Of a stretch of 64,000 bases of DNA, positions 13,671 to 25,807 are shown piece by piece. A model generated the notes under the pieces. It saw nothing but the letters and a program-made list of their open reading frames with translations, had not been told where the DNA came from and made no database searches. A program made the position numbers and the translations under genes. The stretch lies in assembly GCA_950295325.1 (NCBI GenBank), contig OX485806.1:1736001-1800000 (forward strand). Direction: 5' to 3'. The stretch comes from Polytrichum commune (lineage: Eukaryota > Streptophyta > Polytrichopsida > Polytrichales > Polytrichaceae). Position 1 is the stretch's first letter. Each line of letters begins with the position of its first letter.

Positions 13671-15714
13671 GACCTGCCCGTGCGCCACGTTCTGGATGTG
13701 ATGCACTGCGAAAAGAACATCTCAGAGAACATATTGAAAACAACCTTTGGTGAGAAGGACAGCCCATCTGTGCGAGCAGACATGCAAGCACGGGGTATCC
13801 GAGCACATCTCCACTTACAACCTACTGGCCCTAATCGAGATCAATTTTACATGCCTGACGCCCCGTACGTGTTGTCTGCCACAGATCAGGCCAAAGTTCT
13901 GCGTGTGCTAAAGAATTTGAGGACTCCAACAAACTATGTTGCATCCCTGCACACCAAAATTAGCAAAGGTAAATTGAGTGGTCTAAAATCACATGATTAC
14001 CATATTTTGATGCAACAAATATTGCCGCTTTGTTTCCGGAAAGTGGCTAACAAGGCTCTGGCAGGAGCGGTAATTCGTTTGAGCAGGGTTTTTAGAAAGT
14101 TGTGCGCCAAAACAATTAATAGGGCCGAGAAACAACAAATGCTTGCAGATTGTGCAGAGACGATGTGCATGCTTGAAAAAGAAATGCCCCCATCATTTTT
14201 TGACATCATGTCACACTTGCCATATCATCTGGTAGAAGAGGCATTCTTGTGCGGACCAGTCCACACTAGATGGATGTACCCTTATGAGAGATATTTTAAG
14301 ACAGTGAAAGGTTATGTGAGAAACTTGGCGAAACCATAAGGAAGCATTGCCCAAGGGTACCAAGTAGAACAGGCTCTAGGTTTTATTACAGAGTACATGT
14401 CGGAGTACAATGTCACGACACGTAGGGTATGGGATGACAAAGAGGAGCCGTCGATGGTGGACGAAATTTTAGAGGGCAAAGGTAAACCTAAACTTTTGTC
14501 AGAGGAATTAAGAAGTGCAATGCATGATTTTGTGTTGGACAACTCAGCACACGTCGAGCCATATCGACTGTAAGTTTTGCACTCACATTCTTGATTTCTC
14601 AATTTCAGCAACATGCCGTATTCATTGAATATTATTATATATGAGGGGGTTGCATGTCTGCCATACTAGGGAGAAAACCAGGGATCCACATCAGCTCATG
14701 GAGATGTATTTTTGACACAAGTATTGAAACTCAGATTTGGTAGCGAGATTTGTGGATATTGAGTACGTTTTAACCTTTAATGACGAAGGAACCTGGATGA
14801 TATCCTTGGATTAAAATTTTTAATGAGTAATGAAGTTTAATGTATCCCTCCAAGTCCCAGAGCAAACGCCTCATATTAAAAAAATCTAGAATTTTGATAA
14901 CACTATTTTTATATTTGTGTAAATTGAAGTTATGAATTTGGTCCGAGATAATGTTGTAAATTCTGGAATACTGAACCATGGTGGTGCGAAACAGCCGGTA
15001 TGAGGAGCTGTGGCAAGAAAGGACAAACGCACGGGCTGCATTCCGTGGCAGCCATCCTCGGAGAAATGGGAGGAGAGTGATATCGTATCCAGAGGAATTG
15101 CAGGTGATGCCCTCATTGGCAGAATGGTTTCGCACGGAGATTGAAGCCCGGAAACAAGAAGGGTCATCGATTCCAGAGGATGTTGAAGACTCATCAATAC
15201 TACCATCATTGCAGGCTCAGAGGTTCAAAAGCATGTACGCATACGGGTACCACTACAGGGTGAAAAGCGCGGAGGAAAGCATTACGAAAACCTGTGACTC
15301 AGGGGTTGCTGCGTTTTTCCGTCGCCCATGCAGGTCGGGGAGGCGGGATGAACACGTTGTTGATGCGAACTTGGAATACATTGGCCAAATACACTACTAG
15401 AAAATCATGACCAAATCAACAAAAAATAAACAGATCTTTGTCGATCCGGGCACTGCAATGACCGATTTCACTGATTTTTGAATTTTTGTAAAAATCAACA
15501 GTTTACTGCCTACATTTTTGTTGATTAGAATAGTACAATGACCAAATCAACAAAATTTTAGTAAATGTGAAATCTTTTTTGAATCTTTTTTTAATATTCT
15601 AGGATCTATTGGAATATTGTAAAATCTTTTTAATTTTTTGCAATTTATGGACTTGTAAGTGTATGGGTATGGAAATAATTACGAATTCAAAGGTGTTTAA
15701 ATATTATAAATATT

Positions 15715-16212
15715 ATATTAGTTGATAGTTAATAATATATATATTAATATGTATAATATGTATATAATATATGTAACATATAATATATATATGTATGTAT
15801 ATATGTATATATATGTCTGTATATATGTCTGTATATGTATGTATATATGTATATATATAATATATGTAACATATATGCATATAATATATGTAAAATATAT
15901 GTATACAATATATGTAACATGTATGTATATAATATATAATATATAAATATGTATACATTTATAGTAAATATATACAGTATATATTTACTGTAATTATATA
16001 CAGTATATATTTACTGTAATTATATACAGTATATATTTACTGTAATTATATACAGTATATATTTACTGTAATTATATACTGTAATTATTTACTGTATATA
16101 TTTACTGTAATTATATACTGTATATATTTACTGTAATTATATACTGTAATTATTTACTGTAATTATTTACTGTAATTATTTACTGTATATATTTACTGTA
16201 ATTATATACATC
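15715..16212. repeat. AT-rich microsatellite and 26-bp minisatellite inside the CACTA element
   Basis: 15715-15960 is a run of degenerate TATATG/TATGTA units. 15960-16212 is a tandem repeat with a 26-bp unit built on TATACAGTATATATTTACTG, itself partly palindromic. Long open frames across the first part on both strands are artefacts of the repeat. Confidence 0.8.
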
Positions 16213-16284
16213 AAGTAGGTAGTAAAGAGAAATTAATGGCCTTATTCTAGAAAGGTTTAAAACACTCAGTTTATATCATGTGTG

Positions 16285-16490
16285 ATGTGATGACCTAGTG
16301 GTTAAGGCACATGTGTGGGTATCACTAGGTGCAAGGTTTGATTCCCGTGGCCGACACCTTCGGCCTTGGCCTTGCCACCTATGTGAGTGGTAGGTAGTCT
16401 ATACTTGTAGGTGAGGTATATGTTGAGGGTTACTTGGGAGGGGTTAGGAATTGCAGATCTGACATTTATTCATTTTTTATTTTTTAATGT
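16285..16490 (+). mobile_element. tRNA-derived SINE
   Basis: The segment starts with a tRNA-like head containing an RNA polymerase III A box (TAGTGGTTAAGG at about 16296-16307) and a B box (GGTTTGATTCC at 16335-16345) at the spacing expected for a tRNA promoter. A tRNA-unrelated body and a T-rich tail follow (about 16465-16490). No acceptor stem can be formed, so this is not a functional tRNA gene. It lies inside the non-autonomous CACTA element, which lies inside TNP2. Exact ends and target duplication were not determined because the right flank is a TA microsatellite. Confidence 0.65.
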
Positions 16491-17148
16491 TATATATATA
16501 TATATATATAATAAGTTTTTTTTAAAAAATATTTTTGTGACCATATCAACAGAAAAAATCAACAAAATTGTGTTACATCATGTCCAGGTCAACGCGTCCT
16601 AAGTAACAACCGCGACCAACGCCTTTCTGTTGATCCGGACGCAAAATTTTCTACTAGTGATATTGGAGATTGTGGAGCTCAATTATGGACGTCACTGCAC
16701 GGTGTTGTTGGTGTGCGACTGGGTGAAGGCGAACTACATGGGAAGGAATGCCACAGTGAAAAAAGATGAATGGGGTTTTACAATGGCTAATTTTAACGTG
16801 ATGGTCCCATTCGGTTACGAATCATTTGCTTTCCCCATTCATTGTGACCAAGTGTTTTTCTCGGATGTGGAAGACGAGCCAGGCTGGAAAGTTGTGTTGC
16901 GAACAGAGGTTCGGGGACGTAGAATTGACCATGACACCGAGGAAGACGATGGTATCCCCATGTTTGCCATGGGGTCAGATGTTGATTTTGCAGGACTACG
17001 GGCACTAGATGTAATACCTGAGACACATCCCGATCCTCTCCCAACAGGCAGAAACATTCGATTGAATGAAATTCTAAATGAGGTTCTGGGAGAACCGACA
17101 TTAGTAAATGACAGAGATGTAGGCGAATCGTCTGAAGATGGCGAATGA

Positions 17149-18163
17149 TCATGTTTCTTTTTTATATGCAGGGACTGCTTGTTATATGTGACAGTGAGGC
17201 AAGTGCAAAGTAAAAAGATTGGAAAGTAGGCAGGCAGGTGTTGCACGTCATCACCGTAGTGCTAGTGGGTATTAGGGGTACATGGTTGTTCACCTACCTA
17301 GGAGTAAATTAGATTTATGCTGCCAATATATGTTGCACATATTTGGGTTGTAAGGATAGTCACAGGTATGACAGTAGATATTACAGCACTGAACGCGTGA
17401 TGTTTAAATAATGTATGAAAGCAAAGACAGTTTACCTTCATGTGTGACCCTTCCTGCCCAATAGTTTACAGGCCCTCAGGAGAGTGTGAAAATTTTAAGA
17501 GGTGGTCAGTTTTTAACACTTCGCATGTGGAGTGTATTCCTTTAAAGCAATACAATATTGTAGGGCTTTGTAATTCTGAAGTGCATTTGCAGGCGACGTC
17601 TGAACCCATTTGGGTGGAAGCACTTTAACTGCTAACAGGGGAGGTAGATCCTGCACATATTGCGACACTCCATTTTATTTAGAGGATACATAGTGAGAAC
17701 AAATTATCCTGAGGATGAGAATTTTCATGTTACTGTGTTGTTGATAGATTTGTAATGAAAATAAAATGTCAGACAGTATGTGGCAAAGTTTTTTATTGGT
17801 ACGTAAGCCCCTACCAAATACCACCTTTCGGGTCCCTAATTATCCATTTAAATAAATATCCTATATCGATTAGCCAGCTGTCATACATGTAGATCATTGA
17901 ATTGCGTACAGGACAGTAAACCAACCCAAATTGCAATGTTCATAATTGCCACCGTACAGTACTGACACACGACCATTGCCATGTCATCACGTTCATGCAA
18001 TCAGCTACCTCGTGACACAAGCATCAAAGTCAACAAAAACTAGGTAGGTACTGTACACCGTATAACAAGGATTTGTGGAAGAAACCAACTTCTGACCGCA
18101 ACTGCCCGAAACAACAGAAATTTGTTGAATTTCTGTTGATCTGGTCGCAATTTTCTAGTAGTG
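17149..18163 (+). mobile_element. 3' region and right terminus of the TNP2-bearing CACTA element
   Basis: After the TNP2 stop codon about 1 kb of non-coding sequence leads to a terminus ending ATTTTCTAGTAGTG at 18163, the inverse of CACTACTAGAAAAT. Subterminal copies of a TGTTGATCTGGTCGC-type motif and its inverse lie at 18085-18150. Satellite begins immediately after it. The matching left terminus was not found upstream, so the element is truncated or rearranged on its left. Confidence 0.7.
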
Positions 18164-19608
18164 ATAACTTACACACATATCCAAAAACAACAAAAAGATT
18201 AAATTCAAGTGTCAAGGGGCGACCCCTCAAGCCTAGTAGAAATACATTCATAGCTTACACACATATTCAAAAAGAACAAGAAGAGGAGAATCTGGTGTCA
18301 AGGGCCGATCCCTCAAGCCTAGTAGAAATACATTCATAGCTTACACACATATTCAAAAAGAACAAGAAGATTAGAATCTGGTGTCAAGGGCGGACCCCTC
18401 AAGCCTAGAAGAATTACATTCATACCTAACACACATATTCAAAAACAAGAAGAAAAGGAGGATTTGGTGTCAAGGGCGGACCCCTCAAGCCTAGTAGAAT
18501 TACATTCATAGCTTACACACATATCCAAAAACAACAAAAAGATTAAATTCAAGTGAGGGCCGACCCCTCAAGCCTAGTAAAAATACATTCATAACTTACA
18601 CACATATTCAGAAACAACAAGAAGAGGAGAATCTCGTGTCAAGGGCGGACCCCTCTAGCCTAGTAGAAATACATTCATATTATACACACATATTCAAAAA
18701 CAACAAGAAGACGAGAATCTGGTGTCAAGGGCGGACCCCTCAAGCCTAGTAGAATTACATTCATACCTAACAAACATATTCAAAAAGAACAAGAAGAGGA
18801 GAATCTGGTGTCAAGGGCCGACCCCTCTAGCTTAGTAGAAATACATTCATATTATACACACATATTGAAAAACAACAAGAAGAGGAGAATCGGGTGTCAA
18901 GGGCCGACCCCTCTAGCCTACTAGAAATACATTCATAGGTTACACACATATTCAAAAACAATAAGAATATTAGAATCTCGTGTCAAGGGCGGACCCCTCA
19001 AGCCTAGAAGAATTACATTCATACCTAACACACATATTCAAAAACAACAAGAAGAGGAGAATCAGGTGTCAAGGGCCGACCCCTCTAGCCTAGAAGAAAT
19101 ACATTCATATTATACACACATATTCAAAAACAACAAGAAGAGGAGAATCTGGTGTCAAGGGCCGACCCCTCTAGCCTAGTAGAAATACATTCATATTATA
19201 CACACATATTCAAAAACAACAAGAAGAGGAGAATCTGGTGTCAAGGGCGGACCCCTCAAGGCTAGTAGAAATACATTCATAGCTTACACAGATATTCAAA
19301 AAGAACAAGAAGAGGAGAATCTGGTGTCAAGGGCCGACCCCTCAAGCCTAGTAGAAATACATTCATAGCTTACACACATATTCAGAAACAACAAGACGAG
19401 GAGAATCTCGTGTCAAGGGCTGACCCCTCAAGCCTAGTAGAAATACATTCATAGCTTACACACATATTCAGAAACAACAAGAAAAGGAGAGTGTCGTGTC
19501 AAGTGCGGACCCCTCAAGCCAAATACAATTACAGTCATAGCTTACACACATATCCAAAAACAACAAAAAGATTAAATTCAAGTGTCAAGGGCCGACCCCT
19601 CAAGCCTA
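18164..19608 (+). repeat. ~86-bp satellite array, left block
   Basis: The unit is about 86 bp and includes AAGCCTAGTAGAAATACATT, a CTTACACACATATTC block, an AACAACAAGAAGAGGAG block and AAGGGCCGACCCCTC. About 17 copies are present. Variants alternate, for example AAGAAGAGGAGAATCTGG with AAAAAGATTAAATTCAAG. Frames open across several units have no protein features. Confidence 0.95.
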
Positions 19609-21133
19609 TGTGAGGCCAAATCCACCACCCTTAAGCGTCCTAGTCCGGGTGATGGCTTTTAGAATCACACGTATCTCTGACAACCTTGAACCATGTACAA
19701 AGAACGCATATTGTTTTCACTCATCGTGCTTTATTAATGTTAGCCTCTTGGCTTGTGCTAGAGGTGGCCTTCTCAAGAGTCCACCCCGCGGCTTTAGCCA
19801 CACATGCCCTTAAGGACATTCCCCTTGCTCGTTTAACCTTCACTTCTTTTTTTCTTGTCATCGCAAGAGTCTTCCACCTTCTCCATTAATAATGCAAGTG
19901 AGTTATTTTGACCGGGAGCTTCAAGTGTTGAAAAACACTTTACTCAACGGCTACACACACTCATACCATCCCACACGTAGCACAACTAGCCTAATAGGTC
20001 TAACTATTTATCCACCCCTAAAGTGGTCTAATGTAATCTAGTTTTTTTATATGCTAACACCCACTAATTGGGTGTAGCCTTGCTAACCCCTAATTATCAT
20101 TAATGATAGTTTGTTGTTAAGCAACTCCAAGCCAGTTGGCCGAGGCCGTTGCTGCCTAGTAACCAGAACTCCACCAGTTGGCCGAGGCCGTCGCTGCCTA
20201 GTAACCAGAACTCCACCAGTTGGCCGAGGCCGTCACTGCCTAGTAACCAGAACTCCACCAGTTGGCCGAGGCCGTCGCTGCCTAGTAACCAGAACTCCAC
20301 CAGTTGGCCAAGGCCTTGCTGCCGAGTAACCCGAACTCCACCAGTTGGCCAAGGCCTTGCTGCCTAGTAACCAGAACTCCACCAGTTGGCCGAGGCCTTC
20401 AATTACCCGAATGGGTAACCCCCTACTAGTTGCGCCTTAACACAACCACCTTCATTCACTAACCAAATGTTTTCTAAGTTTCTCTTACTCTCTCCTTTCC
20501 CTTGCTCCTAATGAACTAATCTAACACACTAGTTTCACTAACTACTAACTAATCAACACATGCAACCCTACTCCTAAGAGCTCACTCACTTGGGAGGTAT
20601 TGAGAGAGAGAGTTATCCAATTAACTTCACTAAAAACTAATCATCCACACACGTGGCTCAAGCTCTTAAGAGCTTGCTCCCTAGAGAGCACTTGATGGAG
20701 AGAGAGGCAAATGAGAGAAAAAACACCTTAAGTAGCAAAGAGGAAGAGAGGGAGAGAGGGAGAGAGAGGTGAGGATAGGGTGAGAGGATTAGCACCTCCA
20801 ATCACAATCCTTTAACCCTCTCCTCCAAAGTAGGGACTAATCCCCATCCACCAAGCTTCCTTCTTCCTAAACTACCAAGGTGGATCCAAAAGTGGGCATT
20901 TAACCCGCGGAGCTCACCTTGCTTCACCTTACCCCCCACTCACATAATCAAGGCATCCTCTTATTGAAATCAAACCTTGAAATAACTACACAACACATTC
21001 TAATGCCTAAAGTTAAATCCACACCACACTTCACTATTTTTATGTTTTGTGAACAATCATAACACATCAAAGTCGAACTAAAATTGGTTTCGAAGAGTTA
21101 ATCACCACATGTGGGCACCATTTTGGGCTCACA
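19609..21133 (+). mobile_element. Solo LTR (1525 bp) inside the satellite
   Basis: The insertion starts TGTGAGGCC and ends GGCTCACA, with 5'-TG and CA-3' ends and a 6-bp terminal inverted repeat TGTGAG/CTCACA. It is flanked by a perfect 5-bp target duplication GCCTA (19604-19608 and 21134-21138), which belongs to the satellite unit. There is no internal retrotransposon sequence, so this is a solo LTR left by recombination between two LTRs. A related copy in inverse orientation lies at 43787-45751. Confidence 0.9.
20130..20401 (+). repeat. 42-bp minisatellite in the solo LTR
   Basis: About six and a half copies of a 42-bp unit containing CCAGTTGGCCGAGGCCGTCG and CTAGTAACCAGAACTCCA. The unit is a multiple of three, so frames stay open on both strands; these are not genes. 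Confidence 0.9.
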
Positions 21134-24100
21134 GCCTAGTAGAAATACATTCATAGCTTACACACATATTCAAAAAGAACAAGAAGAGGAGAATCTGGTG
21201 TCAAGGTCGGACCCCTCAAGCCTAGTAGAAATACATTCATATTATACACACATATTCAAAAACAACAAGAAGAAGAGAATCGGGTGTCAAGTGCCGACCC
21301 CTCAAGCCTAGTAGAGATACATACATATTATACACACATATTCAAAAACAACAAGAAGAGGAGAATCTGGTGTCAAGGACCGACCCCTCAAGCCTAATAG
21401 AATTACATTCATATTATACACACATATTCAAAAAAAATAAAGAGAGGAGAATCTCGTCTCAAGGGGCGACCCCTCTAACCTAGTAGAAATATATTCATAT
21501 TATACACACATATTCAAAACCAACAAGAAGAGGAGAATCTGGTGTCAAGGGCCGACCCCTCAAGCCTAGTAGATATACATACATATTATACAGACATATC
21601 CAAAAACAACAAGAAGAGGAGAATCTGGTGTCAGGGGCCGACCTTTCAAGCGTAGTAGAATTATATTCACAGCTTACACACATATTCAGAAACAACAAGA
21701 AGAGGAGAATCTCGTGTCAAGGACGGACCCCTCAAGCCTAGGTGAATTACATTCATAGCTTACACACATATCCAAAAATAACAAAAAGATTAAATTCAAG
21801 TGTCAAGGGCGGACCCTTCAAGCCTAGTAGAAATACATTCATGGCTTACACACATATTCAGAAACAACAAGAAAAGGAGAATGTCGTGTCAAGGGCGGAC
21901 CCCTCAAGCCAAGTACAATTACATTCATAGCTTACACACATATCCAAAAACAACAAAAAGATTAAATTCAAGTGTCAAGGGCCGACCCCTCAAGCCTAGT
22001 AGAAATACATTCATAGCTTACACACATATTCATAAACAACAAGAAGAGGAGAATCTAGTGTCAAGGGCGGACCCCTCAAGCCAAGTACAATTACATTCAT
22101 AGCTTACACACATATCCCAAAACAACAAAAAGATTAAATTCAAGTGTCAAGGGGCGACCCCTCAAGCCTAGTAGAAATACATTCATAGCTTACACACATA
22201 TTCAAAAAGAACAAGAAGAGGAGAATCTGGTGTCAAGGGCCGACCCCTCAAGCCTAGTAGAAATACATTCATATTATACACACATATTCAAAAACAACAA
22301 GAAGAGGAGAATCTGGTGTCAAGGGCCGACCCCTCAAGCCTAGTAGAAATACATTCATAGCTTACACACATATTCAAAAACAACAAGAAGATTAGAATCT
22401 AGTGTCAAGGGCGGACCCCTCAAGCCTAGAAGAATTACATTCATACCTAACACACATATTCAAAAACAACAAGAAGAGGAGAATCTGGTGTCAAGGGCCG
22501 ACCCTTCTAGACTAGTAGAGATACATTCATATTATACACACATATTCAAAAACAACAAGAAGAGGAGAATTTGGTGTCAAGGGCGGACCCCTCAAGCCTA
22601 GTAGAATTACATTCATAGCTTACACACATATCCAAAACAACAAAAAGATTAAATTCAAGTGAGGGCCGACCCCTCAAGCCTAGTAGAAATACATTCATAG
22701 CTTACACACATATTCAGAAACAACAAGAAGAGGAGAATCTGGTGTCAAGGGCCGACCCCTCTAGCCTAGTCGAAATACATTCATATTATACACACATATT
22801 CAAAAACAACAAGAAGAGGAGAATCTGGTGTTAAGGGCCGACCCCTCTAGCCTAGTAGAAATACATTCATATTATACACACATATTCAAAAACAACAAGA
22901 AGAGGAGAATCTGGTGTCAAGGGCCGACCCCTCTAGCCTAGTAGAAATACATTCATATTATACACACATATTCAAGAACAACAAGAAGAGGAGAATCTGG
23001 TGTCAAGGGCGGACCCCTCAAGCCTAGTAGAAATACATTCATAGCTTACACACATATTCAAAAACAACAAGAAGAGGACAATCTGGTGTCAAGGGCCGAC
23101 CCCTCAAGCCTAGTAGAGATACATTCATATTATACACACATATTCAAAAACAACAAGAAGAGGAGAATTTGGTGTCAAGAGCGGACCCCTCAAGCCTAGT
23201 AGAATTACATTCATAGCTTACACACATATCCAAAAACAACAAAAAGATTAAATTCAAGTGAGGGCCGACCCCTCAAGCCTAGTAGAAATACATTCATAGC
23301 TTACACACATATTCATAAACAACAAGAAGAGGAGAATCTCGTGTGAAGGCGGACCCCTCAAGCCAAGTAGAACTACATTCATAGCTTACACACATATCCA
23401 AAAACAACAAAAAGATTAAATTCAAGTGTCAAGGGCCGACCCCTCAAGCCTAGTAGAAATACATTCATAACTTACACACATATTCAAAAAGAACAAGAAG
23501 ACGAGAATCTGGTGTCAAGGGCCGACCCCTCAAGCCTAGTAGAAATACATTCATATTATACACACATATTCAAAAACAACAAGAAGAGGAGAATCTGGTG
23601 GCATGGGCGGACCCCTCAAGCCTAGTAGAATTACATTCATAGCTTACACACATATCCAAAAACAACAAAAAGATTAAATTGAAGTGTCAAGGGCCGACCC
23701 CTCAAGCCTAGGAGAAATACATCCATAGCTTACACACATATTCAGAAACACAAGAAAAGGAGGATGTCTTGTCAAGGGCGGACCCCTCAAGCGTAGTAGA
23801 AATACATTCATATTATACACACATATTCAAAAACAACAAGAAAAGGAGAATCTGGTGTCAAGGGCGGACCCCTCAAGCCTAGTAGAAATACATTCATAGC
23901 TTACACACATATTCAAAAACAACAAGAGGAGGAGAATCTGGTGTCAAGGGCCGACCCCTCAAGCCTAGTAGAGATACATTCATATTATACACACATATTC
24001 AAAAACAACAACAAGAGGAGAATTTGGTGTCAAGGGCCGACCCCTCAAGCCTAGTAGAATTACATTCATAGCTTACACACATATCCAAAAACAACAAAAA

Positions 24101-25205
24101 GATTAAATTGAAGTGTCAAGGGCCGACCCCTCAAGCCTAGTAGAAATACATCCATAGCTTACACACATATTCAGAAACACAAGAAAAGGAGGATGTCTTG
24201 TCAAGGGCGGACCCCTCAAGCCTAGTAGAAATACATTCATAGCTTACACACATATTCAAAAACAACAAGAAGAGGAGAATCTGGTGTCAAGGGCGGACCC
24301 CTCAAGCCTAGTAGAGATACATTCATATTATACACACATATTTAAAAACAACAAGAAGAGGAGAATTTGGTGTCAAGGGCGGACCCCTCAAGCCTAGTAG
24401 AATTACATTCATAGCTTACACACATATCCAAAAACAACAAAAAGATTAAATTCAAGTGAGGGCCGACCCCTCAAGCCTAGTAGAAATACATTCAAAGCTT
24501 ACACACATATTCATAAACAACAAGAAGAGGAGAATCTCGTGTGAAGGCGGACCCCTCAAGCCAAGTAGAACTACATTCATAGCTTACACACATATCCAAA
24601 AACAACAAAAAGATTAAATTCAAGTGTCAAGGGCCGACCCCTCAAGCCTAGTAGAAATACATTCATAACTTACACACATATTCAAAAAGAACAAGAAGAC
24701 GAGAATCTGGTGTCAAGGGCCGACCCCTCAAGCCTAGTAGAAATACATTCATATTATACACACATATTCAAAAACAACAAGAAGAGGAGAATCTGGTGTC
24801 AAGGGCGGACCCCTCAAGCCTAGTAGAAATACATTCATAGCTTACACACATATCCAAAAACAACAAAAAGATTAAATTGAAGTGTCAAGGGCCGACCCCT
24901 CAAGCCTAGTAGAAATACATCCATAGCTTACACACATATTCAGAAACACAAGAAAAGGAGGATGTCGTGTCAAGGGCGGACCCCTCAAGCCTAGTAGAAA
25001 TACATTCATATTATACACACATATTCAAAAACAACAAGAAAAGGAGAATCTGGTGTCAAGGGCGGACCCCTCAAGCCTAGTAGAATTACATTCATAGCTT
25101 ACACACATATTCAGAAACATCAAGAAGAGGAGAATCTCGTGTCAAGGGCGGATCCCTCAAGCCTAGTAGAAATACATTCATAGCTTACACACATATTCAG
25201 AAACA
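21134..25205 (+). repeat. ~86-bp satellite array, right block, with higher-order structure
   Basis: About 47 more copies of the same unit. Diagnostic variants recur at long intervals: the GTGTGAAGGCGGACCCC and CAAGTAGAACTACATT combination appears at 23341 and again at about 24539, about 1198 bp apart, and the intervening variants match. A shorter variant with AACACAAGAAAAGGAGGATG recurs near 23745, 24175 and 24950. The array therefore grew by copying multi-unit blocks. Confidence 0.95.
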
Positions 25206-25807
25206 ACCAACGACGCTACCGTGTGAGCGGTGGGACGCGAGCGGTGAGCAGAAAAAAGTCAACGCTTTCCAATTATAGTAATAAAATTTCCAAATTTAGA
25301 ATCCATAAATAGAAAATAAATCGTGGGACCTCTTTTTTAAGTAAAAATGATGGACCTATTTCCATGGAAATTTTGAGGGATTTAAGGACAGAGACTTGGT
25401 TTTAGGGTACCTTTCAGAGAGACTAATTCACATGATTTACTTAAACCAGGGAACTTTGGACTGTCCATATTATGGTGAGAGCCGCTTAATCATAGGCTAT
25501 GGTCACAACGTAAGAGAAAATTCTAAGTCATAAAATTAAAGCATTCAAGCATTCAAGCAAAGTAGCAAAACTGGTACCATTCAATAACATCTAAAACTAC
25601 TGTTGGAAGGAGAGACCCATAAATATTTAGAAACCTTTATAGATATTTAAAAACGATTACAATTCACATCATGTAGATAATGATAGGTCTGAAATATCAG
25701 CGATATTTTCGGAAAACGTGCACTCATACTATAGTATACTCAACGCAATAATACTTAGCGACAAATTATAAATAAGGGGGGCAGCCTAGCTCCTATAGGT
25801 ATCCATG
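25206..25807. other. 3' flank of the MULE-like transposase gene; putative element end
   Basis: The satellite stops at about 25205 and is followed by CGACGCTACCGTGTGAGCGG, then GAGCGGTGAGCAGAAAA. A similar block occurs at 55595-55645 next to a second copy of the transposase, in the same orientation. It is therefore a good candidate for one end of the element. I could not find an inverted copy beyond the other end of the gene, so long terminal inverted repeats are not shown. The remainder is AT-rich and non-coding. Confidence 0.5.

Larger units (their letters stand above)
15392..16659. mobile_element. Non-autonomous CACTA element (1268 bp) inserted in TNP2 exon 3
   Basis: The element begins CACTACTAGAAAAT and ends ATTTTCTACTAGTG, inverted repeats with one mismatch, the classic CACTA terminus. 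It is flanked by the 3-bp target duplication ATA (15389-15391 and 16660-16662). Removing it together with one ATA leaves TNP2 codons in frame. Subterminal motifs like GACCAAATCAACA recur near the left end (15408, 15541) and in variant and inverted form near the right end; similar motifs occur at the right end of the host element (18100-18163), so the two belong to one family. It has no coding capacity and would depend on TNP2 supplied elsewhere. Confidence 0.92.
11675..17148 (+). pseudogene. tnp2: CACTA transposase TNP2, 5'-truncated, with a nonsense codon and a transposon insertion
   Basis: The protein would be the DDE-type transposase of a CACTA element. Exons are about 11675-13192, 13671-14569 and 14995-17148, with GT-AG introns in matching phases. 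Family marks include HSTWVLLITIYNLPPW, an IDVYLAPIIRDLLRLWHGV block, DFPAYGLLSG and CPLC, then LPYWK, LDVMHCEKN and YVRNLAKP, and a C-terminal DUF4216-like domain (CDWVKANYMGRN, QVFFSDVEDEPGW). This is the normal order for TNP2 (PF02992). Three lesions show decay. The N-terminal Transpos_assoc domain is not visible. A TAA at 14337-14339 replaces the Glu usually found in the KPEGSIAEGY block. A 1268-bp element interrupts exon 3 between 15391 and 16660. Outside the insertion the frame is otherwise kept, so inactivation is probably recent. The start at 11675 is only the first ATG in frame, not a proven start. Confidence 0.85.

Noticed and set aside
15713-15958. Tyr/Ile-rich open frames on both strands
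   Set aside because: Translation of a TA-rich microsatellite.
16294-16345. tRNA gene
   Set aside because: A and B boxes are present but no acceptor stem or anticodon arm forms; it is a SINE head.
20100-20367. Open frames with repeated peptide units
   Set aside because: Products of a 42-bp minisatellite whose unit is divisible by three.
18164-25205. Repeats with regular spacing that might be read as a CRISPR array
   Set aside because: Whole ~86-bp units repeat with no unique spacers, in eukaryotic DNA; it is a satellite.
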